Made by a program: the position numbers and the translations under genes. Under the pieces are notes generated by a model that was not told the DNA's origin, made no database searches, and worked only from the letters and a program-made list of their open reading frames with translations. This document shows, piece by piece, positions 1-5,625 of a stretch of 11,639 bases of DNA (its first letter is position 1; each line of letters opens with the position of its first letter). The stretch spans positions 1 through 11,639 of the forward strand of contig QMOC01000023.1 in the NCBI GenBank assembly GCA_003648085.1, read 5' to 3'. The DNA comes from Chloroflexota bacterium (lineage in GTDB: Bacteria; Chloroflexota; Anaerolineae; B4-G1).

Positions 1-162
1 GAGATCTTTCGCCGCGTGGAGGCGTTCCAACAACACCAACGCCAGCAGGAGGCCGAGCGCCGTCGGGCCGAGTTGCTCGATTGGTTCACCGTCTACGATC
101 AGATTCGCAATCGGACGGCCCCTGCAACCTCTCCACCATCTTTACATCAACAGGAGATTTGA
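1..162 (+). CDS. C-terminal end of an unidentified protein (partial)
   Basis: An open frame enters from the left edge and ends at TGA 160-162, giving 53 visible residues. The segment is charged and glutamine/arginine-rich (FQQHQRQQEAERRRAELLDW at its core), then aromatic (WFTVYDQIRN), and ends in a Pro/Ser-rich tail. The first part would suit an amphipathic helix or coiled coil. No family can be assigned from so short a tail. The stop lies 3 nt before the def start, and the def ribosome binding site sits inside this gene's last codons, so the two are probably cotranscribed. A second frame is also open here, but this one has the more protein-like composition and a sensible junction with def. 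It is called as a gene tail on that basis only. Confidence 0.5.
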   Translation, partial: EIFRRVEAFQQHQRQQEAERRRAELLDWFTVYDQIRNRTAPATSPPSLHQQEI

Positions 163-165
163 ACT

Positions 166-711
166 ATGCCCGTGCGTCCCATTGTGCTTTCCGATAATCC
201 GCTGCTGCGCAGAAAATCGCGCCGTGTGCGGCGCGTGACCCCAGCCCTGCAGCAACTCATTGACGATATGGTCGAAACGATGCGTGCGGCCAACGGCATC
301 GGCCTGGCTGCCATTCAGATCGGCGTGCCGGAGCGCGTCATCATCGTCGAGGTGCCTGAGGAGAATGAGGACGAGAACCAGGAGCATCCTCGGCCCAGGA
401 CACTCCACGCCGTGATCAACCCCGAACTGGCGCGCAAGTCCCGTGAGATAGAAGACGGCATCGAAGGCTGCCTCTCCATCCCCGGTTGGATTGGAGAGGT
501 CCCGCGCCATCGCGCCGTCACCGTCAAAGGGCTGGACCCTCAGGGGCGGGCCGTGCGCATCAAGGCGGAAGGGCTTCTGGCCCGCGCCTTGCAACACGAG
601 ATTGACCACTGCGATGGTATCCTCTTCATTGACCACATCAAAGACCCGGAGAAAATCTGGCGCGTGGTTGAGGGGGAGGAGGAGGCGGCGGAGGCGGCCC
701 GACTGGTGTGA
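166..711 (+). CDS. def: Peptide deformylase
   Basis: This metal-dependent cytoplasmic hydrolase removes the formyl group from the N-terminal methionine of new proteins. It is 181 residues long, within the usual range of about 150-200. All three family motifs are present: motif I GIGLAAIQ at residues 44-51, motif II EGCLS at 100-104 with metal ligand Cys102, and motif III QHEIDH at 143-148 with ligands His144 and His148 and catalytic Glu145. A short acidic, proline-containing stretch at about 64-78 lies between motifs I and II, and the C-terminus is also acidic (VEGEEEAAEAARLV). The ATG at 166 is preceded by AGGAG at 152-156 with 9 nt spacing, overlapping the end of the upstream frame. No methionyl-tRNA formyltransferase gene, a frequent neighbour, is seen downstream. 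The next gene appears to have its own promoter. Confidence 0.96.
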   Translation: MPVRPIVLSDNPLLRRKSRRVRRVTPALQQLIDDMVETMRAANGIGLAAIQIGVPERVIIVEVPEENEDENQEHPRPRTLHAVINPELARKSREIEDGIEGCLSIPGWIGEVPRHRAVTVKGLDPQGRAVRIKAEGLLARALQHEIDHCDGILFIDHIKDPEKIWRVVEGEEEAAEAARLV

Positions 712-737
712 TTGGAGGCCGTACCCTCATCCTTCAT

Positions 738-766
738 TTAGCAAATCCTCACTGGCGACGTATACT
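738..766 (+). promoter_or_regulatory. Predicted sigma-70-type promoter of the ECF transporter operon
   Basis: TTAGCA at 738-743 (4 of 6 to TTGACA) and TATACT at 761-766 (5 of 6 to TATAAT) are separated by exactly 17 nt. The predicted transcript start is near 773, leaving a leader of about 45 nt before the TTG start at 818. The AT-richer stretch around 735-782 stands out from the GC-rich coding sequence on both sides. No TPP or other recognisable riboswitch core fits in the 106 nt between def and the ATPase gene. Confidence 0.6.
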
Positions 767-806
767 ACTACCGAAACTTTTTTGACCCGAGGGGGTTATC
801 TCATTG

Positions 807-814
807 GGAGAGGG
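807..814 (+). promoter_or_regulatory. Ribosome binding site that decides the TTG start of the ECF ATPase gene
   Basis: The purine run GGAGAGGG lies just before TTG 818-820, with 7 nt between GGAG (807-810) and the start codon. No ATG or GTG occurs in frame between the def stop and the first conserved residues of the ATPase (LVIEGLTFRY). This makes the TTG the best-supported start. Confidence 0.6.
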
Positions 815-817
815 ATA

Positions 818-2446
818 TTGTTTGACCAACAGGACACCGCTGCCCCGCTGGTGATTGAGGGGCTCACCTTCCGATATCATACCCGCCCCAAAGCGGCGCT
901 GCGCGATGTCTCATTGACATTGGAGCGTGGCGAACTACTTCTCGTCGCCGGCGCCAGCGGCTGTGGCAAGACGACACTTATCCGCTGCATCAACGGCCTC
1001 ATCCCCCGCACCTACAGGGGTGACCTCGAAGGCCGTATCTTACTCTACGGTCAGGATGCCAGTGGGATGACGATGGCTCGCCTCTCCCAGACCGTCGGCA
1101 CCGTTCTCCAGGACCCAGAGCGGCAGATTCTAGGCAGTTTCGTGCTCAATGAGGTCGCTTTTGGGCTGGAGAACTTAGGGCTGCCCCGCGAGGAGATCAT
1201 CCAGCGAGTGGATGAGACGCTGGACTATTTGGGCATCTCCCACCTGCGTGATCGGGAGACTTTTTATCTCTCCGGGGGGGAAAAGCAGAAGGTCGCCCTT
1301 GCCGGCGTGCTGGTGATGCACCCCAGCATCCTTCTGCTGGATGAGCCGTTGGCCAGCCTCGACCCCGCCAGCGCCCAGGAGGCCCTGGCCCTCTTCCGCC
1401 GCCTGGCCGATGAGGGAGTCAGCATCATCCTCGTCGAGCATCGCGTCGAGGACGCGCTGAGCATCCATCCCGACCGGGTGCTCTTTATGCAGGAGGGCAG
1501 GACCACCTACTACGGCCCGCCGGATGACCTGGCGGAAGTGGTGGACTACCGGGAAGTCAAAATGCCAGCCCATATTGTGATTCGGCGTGCAGCCAGCGAT
1601 CCACCCCCTTCTTTCGTACCGCTCATCAAGCCGGACGGTCGCGAGCCTCTGGTCACCTTCGAGAACGTCTCCTTCGCTTATGAGGAGGACGGCCCAATCG
1701 TCATCCGCGACGTCAATCTGACCATCCACCGTGGCGACGTCATTGCGCTCCTCGGCCCTAATGGCGCCGGGAAGACCACGCTGGTCAAGCACGCCATCGG
1801 GCTGCTGAAACCCCGTCAGGGCAGGGTGCTGGTCGGCGGGCATGACACAAGGGAGATGAGCGTGGCGCAGATCGCCCATACACTGGGCTACGTCTTCCAG
1901 AGCCCCAGCCATATGCTCTTCGCACCGACCGTGCGGGAGGAACTGGCCTTCGGGCCGAAGAACCTGGGCTACGCAGAGGAGGCCATCACGGAGGGGGTGA
2001 ACCGGGCCGTGGAAATCGTCAACCTGAGAGGGCTGGAGGAGTACCCGCCGCTGGCCCTCTCGTTCGGGCAACAGAAGCGGGTCAGCATCGCGGCCATCCT
2101 GGCCATGCGCTCCAAGATTCTGGTGATGGACGAGCCCACCGCCGGTCAGGACTACTGGAACTACATGGCCTTTATGGATTCCATCCTTCAGATGCCGGGC
2201 TTTGAGGCCATCCTCTTCATCACCCACGATCTCGACCTGGCGATCTGTTACGCCAGCCGGGTTATTCTGATGCACGAGGGGCGGATCGCCGGGGACGGCC
2301 CACCGACTGAGGTGCTGACCGACCTGGAACTGCTACGCCACTGCCACATTGTGCCCACCTCACTGCTACAGGCGAACCTGAAATATCTGCCTCGCACCGG
2401 GCGTTTTATGCGGGCTGAAGCATTGGCCCACGTTCCGGTGGCCTGA
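818..2446 (+). CDS. ECF transporter energizing ATPase, two fused ABC domains (EcfA1-EcfA2 / YkoD type)
   Basis: This is the energy module of an energy-coupling-factor vitamin importer. It hydrolyses ATP on the cytoplasmic face and works with the S and T components encoded next. The protein has 542 residues from the TTG at 818. Domain 1 has Walker A GASGCGKTT (45-53), Q-loop around Gln98, signature LSGGEKQK (151-158), Walker B ILLLDEP (171-177, catalytic Glu176) and switch His208. Domain 2 has Walker A GPNGAGKTT (313-321), Q-loop Gln361, signature LSFGQQKR (414-421), Walker B ILVMDEP (434-440, Glu439) and His470. The stretches after the Q-loops (VAFGLENLG, LAFGPKNLG) are typical of ECF/CbiO ATPases. 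Both sites look intact, although the second signature reads LSFG and its D-loop is GQD rather than SLD. Longer in-frame readings back to 491 run through def in another frame and are discarded. The substrate cannot be read from the ATPase. Confidence 0.92.
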   Translation: MFDQQDTAAPLVIEGLTFRYHTRPKAALRDVSLTLERGELLLVAGASGCGKTTLIRCINGLIPRTYRGDLEGRILLYGQDASGMTMARLSQTVGTVLQDPERQILGSFVLNEVAFGLENLGLPREEIIQRVDETLDYLGISHLRDRETFYLSGGEKQKVALAGVLVMHPSILLLDEPLASLDPASAQEALALFRRLADEGVSIILVEHRVEDALSIHPDRVLFMQEGRTTYYGPPDDLAEVVDYREVKMPAHIVIRRAASDPPPSFVPLIKPDGREPLVTFENVSFAYEEDGPIVIRDVNLTIHRGDVIALLGPNGAGKTTLVKHAIGLLKPRQGRVLVGGHDTREMSVAQIAHTLGYVFQSPSHMLFAPTVREELAFGPKNLGYAEEAITEGVNRAVEIVNLRGLEEYPPLALSFGQQKRVSIAAILAMRSKILVMDEPTAGQDYWNYMAFMDSILQMPGFEAILFITHDLDLAICYASRVILMHEGRIAGDGPPTEVLTDLELLRHCHIVPTSLLQANLKYLPRTGRFMRAEALAHVPVA

Positions 2447-2522
2447 GGCCGAAAGGAGGGCCTATCGAGAGTAGAGTGCAAGTGAGCGATAAATAAATGA
2501 ACCGGTTTCTATCATTATTCCT

Positions 2523-2531
2523 AAAGGAGGT
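2523..2531 (+). promoter_or_regulatory. Near-consensus ribosome binding site of the S-component gene
   Basis: AAAGGAGGT lies 5 nt before ATG 2537. It is one of the strongest Shine-Dalgarno matches in the window (the bactofilin site AAGGAGGT is comparable) and is clearly stronger than the AGGG site before the T component. This may favour higher synthesis of the S subunit than of the T subunit. No convincing promoter was found in the 90 nt gap 2447-2536. Confidence 0.7.
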
Positions 2532-2536
2532 CAATC

Positions 2537-3082
2537 ATGGACAAGAAATGGTACGCTTTTGGAACTCGTGAGGTGGTTTTCGCAGCCCTGGGCGCGGCAC
2601 TCTATGGCGTCCTCTCCTTCGCCACTAACATGCTCGCGCTGCCGGCAGCCGGCAACATCGCTCTGCGCCCGGCCGTCTGCATCCCGATGTTCTTTGGCGT
2701 CGCCTTTGGCCCCTGGGTCGGCTTCATCAGCGGTTTCCTCGGCAATATCATCGGCGATGCGCTTTCTGGCTGGGGCTTCTGGATCTGGTGGGACGTTGGC
2801 AATGGCCTGATGGGCATGATCCCAGGCTTCGCTATTCCGCTGCTTGCCGGTTATCGTGATGCCAAGTCACTGGTCATCGCCGACATTTTCGTCATCGTGG
2901 GTGTGGTGGTCGGGATGGGGTTCTCCTCGTTGACCGAGATTTTCACCTCCGGTATTGATTTCGCCACCGCCTTCGGCGGTTACTTCATCCCGGCTGCGCT
3001 CACCGACGTCATCAACGGTATCATTCTAGTGCCGATACTGATGGTGGCGTATGACGCTATCGCCGTGAGAACGGGCCGTTAG
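2537..3082 (+). CDS. ECF transporter substrate-binding S component, UPF0397/DUF1393-like
   Basis: This small integral membrane protein of 181 residues probably captures the vitamin or precursor and hands it to the ECF module. Hydrophobic segments lie at about 12-33, 43-75, 84-104, 112-132 and 146-173, consistent with the five or six helices of S components. The N-terminal helix begins with small residues (FAALGAALYGV), as expected for the surface that docks on the T subunit. The stretch SGWGFWIWWDVGNGLMG (77-93) closely resembles, from memory, the conserved Trp-rich region of the UPF0397/DUF1393 family. That family is usually encoded with fused YkoD-like ATPases and annotated for thiamine precursor or riboflavin uptake. 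The gene lies between the ATPase and T-component genes, which supports the role. The substrate is not determined here, and no regulatory riboswitch is present to identify it. Confidence 0.85.
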   Translation: MDKKWYAFGTREVVFAALGAALYGVLSFATNMLALPAAGNIALRPAVCIPMFFGVAFGPWVGFISGFLGNIIGDALSGWGFWIWWDVGNGLMGMIPGFAIPLLAGYRDAKSLVIADIFVIVGVVVGMGFSSLTEIFTSGIDFATAFGGYFIPAALTDVINGIILVPILMVAYDAIAVRTGR

Positions 3083-3099
3083 CAGGGGCAACGTTTAAT

Positions 3100-3130
3100 G
3101 ATGGCGGGGGAGTCCGCCTTCCCCGCCATC
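3100..3130 (+). other. Strong stem-loop between the S- and T-component genes
   Basis: The arms 3100-3112 and 3118-3130 pair over 13 positions, made of 10 outer Watson-Crick pairs then G-U, A-U and G-C, around a 5-nt loop (3113-3117). It is GC-rich and lies 20 nt before the T-component ATG. No U-tract follows on the plus strand (TTCCC), so it is not a standard intrinsic terminator. It could be a partial attenuator, an mRNA-stability element or a processing site that makes the T component less abundant than the S component. The structure is seen directly; the function is inferred. Confidence 0.65.
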
Positions 3131-3150
3131 TTCCCAAAAGGGCTCATCTG

Positions 3151-4035
3151 ATGCTGGTCGCCTGGAAATACAAGGAACGGAATACGATCATCCAACGCCT
3201 GGACCCCCGGGCGCGCTGGATTTTCCTGCTTTCACTCACGTTCTCCATCGTTCAATTCTGGGACATCCGCTTTTTGCTATTCTTCTTCGTCATCTCATTT
3301 GGCCACTACTTTCTGTGCAGGCTGACCTGGAAGGAAACCCGCCGAATATGGACCTTTGTTCTCACCCTGGTCGTTGTCATTATCGGTATCAACGCTGTGC
3401 TGACCGGGCGAGGTGGGCCAGGAGAGGTGCTGAAGGGGCCCAAGCACATTCTCTGGCAGGTCGAGTGGGTCGTGCCGTGGGTGGGCTGGACCATCAGTCC
3501 AAACATCACAGTGGAAAAGATCGTATTCGCCATCACACAGATGGTGCGTATGCTTTCCATCACCGTCCTCTTCATCCCACTCGCTTACACCTTCAACCCC
3601 AACCAGTATGGCGTGACTTTCCGTGGCCTGGGTCTGCCGGACAAGGTTGCCGTCTCAATGGACCTGGCTTTCCGCTTTGTCCCCACACTGGCCCGGGATT
3701 TCAGTATCACCCTCGATTCGCAGCGGGCGCGGGGGTACGAGGTGGAGAGACTGGAAGGCGGCCTGATCGCCCAGATTCGCAAGATGGCCCCCCTCGTCGT
3801 CCCGGTCACCATCAACGCCATCGTCGGTGGCGAGGACATCGTCAACGCGATGGACCTGCGCTGCTTCGGTCTGCGCAAACGCACGTGGATTCACAAACTC
3901 GAGTACAGGCCCCGCGACTACGTCCTGATCGGGCTGAGCGTGCTGATCCTGGCCGGCTCGACCTTTGCCAATCTGGGCCTGGGGCTGGGCAACTTCTGGA
4001 TGCCGGGGTGGGCTTTGAGGTTGTTCGGCTTCTGA
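3151..4035 (+). CDS. ECF transporter transmembrane coupling protein (EcfT / CbiQ family)
   Basis: This is the membrane scaffold of the ECF importer, coupling ATP hydrolysis to reorientation of the S component. It has 294 residues, somewhat longer than the usual 260-270. Hydrophobic segments lie at about 23-34, 41-56, 66-83, 123-146 and 256-278. The family's two Arg-containing coupling motifs are visible: QRARG at 191-195 and the MDLRCFG segment at 234-240, which insert into the ATPase grooves. An unusually long loop, 86-118 (GRGGPGEV through the Trp-rich VEWVVPWVGW), follows the third segment. The ATG at 3151 is preceded by a weak AGGG at 3139-3142 with 8 nt spacing. It is the third gene of the operon, 68 nt after the S component and behind the stem-loop described above. 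The family assignment is confident; substrate specificity belongs to the S component. Confidence 0.93.
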   Translation: MLVAWKYKERNTIIQRLDPRARWIFLLSLTFSIVQFWDIRFLLFFFVISFGHYFLCRLTWKETRRIWTFVLTLVVVIIGINAVLTGRGGPGEVLKGPKHILWQVEWVVPWVGWTISPNITVEKIVFAITQMVRMLSITVLFIPLAYTFNPNQYGVTFRGLGLPDKVAVSMDLAFRFVPTLARDFSITLDSQRARGYEVERLEGGLIAQIRKMAPLVVPVTINAIVGGEDIVNAMDLRCFGLRKRTWIHKLEYRPRDYVLIGLSVLILAGSTFANLGLGLGNFWMPGWALRLFGF

Positions 4036-4067
4036 GTGGCCGCTGGGTGTGATGGCGTGCAAGAACC

Positions 4068-4103
4068 AGCCGCCCCGCGACCGACGAGGGCCACGGGGCG
4101 GTT
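4068..4103 (+). terminator. Probable terminator of the ECF operon
   Basis: CCGCCCCG (4070-4077) pairs with CGGGGCGG (4094-4101), extended by G-U and A-U at the base, around a 16-nt loop. It lies 32 nt after the T-component stop. The following TTATCCTTC is only moderately U-rich, so termination efficiency is uncertain, but the position between an operon end and a new promoter supports the call. Confidence 0.55.
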
Positions 4104-4129
4104 ATCCTTCACAAAAAGAGAAGAAACGC

Positions 4130-4158
4130 TTGACGATTTGGGTTGGATGATGTATCAT
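4130..4158 (+). promoter_or_regulatory. Predicted sigma-70-type promoter with a very short leader
   Basis: TTGACG at 4130-4135 and TATCAT at 4153-4158 match 5 of 6 bases each and are separated by exactly 17 nt. The predicted transcript start near 4164-4166 falls at the ribosome binding site GGGAG (4165-4169), which itself lies 6 nt before ATG 4176. The expected leader is only about 10-12 nt. Confidence 0.72.
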
Positions 4159-4175
4159 TTCCAAGGGAGTTCCTG

Positions 4176-5600
4176 ATGACCAGAAAACGATCACATAAGC
4201 GGAAAAAACGCACTTCGTCCTTCCGGAAGCACCGCGGACCGATCCGTCGCCGCACGCCCCCTCCACCCAGCCGGGATGAGCGTGTCCTGCGGGAGCGTAT
4301 CCAGAAGTTCACCTACCAGGACCGCTTTAAAGACGATTTCGAGCGCGCCATCCGGCTCTACTTTGGTGAGGGTGTATTGCAGGACAACGTTCTAACCCTG
4401 GACGAGGAGAAAATACCGGGCTTCCAGGAGTGGTACATCTACGATTATATTGTCTCTGAGGGGGAGCGCATCATTGATCTCTTCGCTCGCGAGGTTGGGC
4501 CGCGCCTCCCTGCCGCTCAGCGGCAGATGCTCGACGACTGGCGACGCACCAACCGCTACCGCCTGTTCGAGGTACAGAAGGTCGAGCCGGGCATCGGTGT
4601 GACGGTGCAGGACCTGCTTAGCGGCGAGGTGTTCGAAGTCAACGACGTCTCCGCTTCCTACGCGCTCGTGAAGTGGCAGGTCTTTCTGGCCCGCCCTTTA
4701 TTGACGGAGGGACGGCTCCACTTCACCGGGAGTATGATCCCTCGCCCGCCGATGGATAAGCCTGCACTGTTGGACTTCGCCCGCGAACTGTGGGAAGAAT
4801 ACCAGAAGGAGCATCCCCAGGCATCGCTAGACAACTTCTACCGGGATCACAGCCTTGACCTCCATCGCCGTCTGATAGAAATCGCTACCGCGCCGCTGGT
4901 TGTGTACACCCCGGAGGGCCATCTGGTGTGTGCCTCTACGGCCCGCTACGCCGTGAAGGACCCCGGGGCGGTCGAGGAGCGCCTGGATCAGGCCGAGGAG
5001 TTCGTCTATGTAGGGCCGGCCGACGAGGACGAGACGGCGCTGGCCTATGTCTGGCTGCTGCGAGGCCGCTCCCGCGTGCCCGAAGTCCCCGTGGAGGGGA
5101 AGGGGCTGATCATGCGAACGGACTGGATGGCCGAATCGGGGGAGCCCACCTACCGTTCGCTAGGAGACGTGCGGCTGTGGCAGGAGCGGCTGGAACTGAG
5201 TTGCCTCTCGCGGGAACGACTGGCGGCCGGCAAGATGCTGCTCAGACGAGTCCTGGGCCGCCTTATCCGACACCTGGGCGATGAGTACCGTGATCTGGAC
5301 ACGATGCTCGAGTCGGTGGAGTCCTCTCCCCCGCGTCGGAAGAGGGGGGGCTTACCCCAGGTTGAAGAGGCCCTTGTCCAACGGATACTGGCCGACCAGC
5401 GTGCAGAGTGGCTCGACACCCCGGTGCCCATGCTGGGCGAGAAGTCCCCCCGCGAGGCATCCCGCGACCCGGCAATGCGGGAACAGTTGGAGGAACTGCT
5501 GAAAGCCGTCGAATATATGGAAGAGCAGAAGCGGCGGGCAGGTGAGCCCTATATGGACGTGGCGGACCTGCGGCGCGAACTGGGACTACCCCTACGCTGA
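4176..5600 (+). CDS. Unrecognised 474-residue protein with a basic N-terminus
   Basis: I do not recognise a named function. The first 26 residues are extremely basic (MTRKRSHKRKKRTSSFRKHR and on), suggesting contact with nucleic acid or an acidic partner, and a proline run (28-31) follows. Residues about 35-200 look like a folded alpha/beta domain containing FYFGEG-like (LYFGEG, 61-66) and FEVQKVEPGIGVTVQDLLSG (131-150) segments. The latter recalls a domain seen with SEC-C-type proteins, but no Cys cluster of that motif is present. The C-terminal 395-474 region (EWLDTPVPMLGEKSPREASR at 411-430, then a helix and DVADLRRELGL) resembles a small helical module that I recall from other uncharacterised bacterial proteins. 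There is no signal peptide or membrane helix. The ATG at 4176 is chosen because it has GGGAG 6 nt upstream; an in-frame TTG at 4143 lies inside the promoter. The DUF2723 gene follows after 25 nt, so the two are probably one operon. Confidence 0.85.
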   Translation: MTRKRSHKRKKRTSSFRKHRGPIRRRTPPPPSRDERVLRERIQKFTYQDRFKDDFERAIRLYFGEGVLQDNVLTLDEEKIPGFQEWYIYDYIVSEGERIIDLFAREVGPRLPAAQRQMLDDWRRTNRYRLFEVQKVEPGIGVTVQDLLSGEVFEVNDVSASYALVKWQVFLARPLLTEGRLHFTGSMIPRPPMDKPALLDFARELWEEYQKEHPQASLDNFYRDHSLDLHRRLIEIATAPLVVYTPEGHLVCASTARYAVKDPGAVEERLDQAEEFVYVGPADEDETALAYVWLLRGRSRVPEVPVEGKGLIMRTDWMAESGEPTYRSLGDVRLWQERLELSCLSRERLAAGKMLLRRVLGRLIRHLGDEYRDLDTMLESVESSPPRRKRGGLPQVEEALVQRILADQRAEWLDTPVPMLGEKSPREASRDPAMREQLEELLKAVEYMEEQKRRAGEPYMDVADLRRELGLPLR

Positions 5601-5625
5601 ACTCCCCCATCGCAGGGATTTCTTG

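Noticed and set aside
491..817. N-terminal extension of the ECF ATPase reading frame back to 491, into def
   Set aside because: It overlaps def in another frame, its translation is low-complexity and unrelated to ABC ATPases, and a promoter plus a ribosome site at 807-810 point to TTG 818.
712..817. Riboswitch (TPP, FMN or cobalamin) controlling the ECF operon
   Set aside because: Only 106 nt are available, about 45 nt of them in the predicted leader, and none of the conserved aptamer cores could be found.
1175..2275. Long minus-strand reading frame of 366 codons opposite the ECF ATPase
   Set aside because: It mirrors a well-supported ABC ATPase, its translation is His/Gln/Asp-rich without domain features, and no ribosome site precedes it. 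It is a high-GC shadow frame.
2446..2463. Small hairpin AGGCC/GGCCT just after the ECF ATPase stop as a terminator
   Set aside because: The stem has only 5 bp with no U-tract, and the next gene of the same transporter follows, so termination here is unlikely.
3315..4052. Plus-strand reading frame of 245 codons overlapping the T-component gene
   Set aside because: The translation is Arg/Pro/His-rich and non-membrane, typical of an off-frame shadow. The overlapping frame has clear EcfT motifs.
4143..4175. In-frame TTG at 4143 as start of the unrecognised 474-residue protein
   Set aside because: It lies between the predicted -35 and -10 boxes, so it would not be transcribed. ATG 4176 has a well-spaced GGGAG.
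5542..5625. Upstream extension of the DUF2723 reading frame to 5542
   Set aside because: It overlaps the end of the preceding gene and adds no membrane or family-like sequence. ATG 5626 has an AGGG site and begins just before the first helix.
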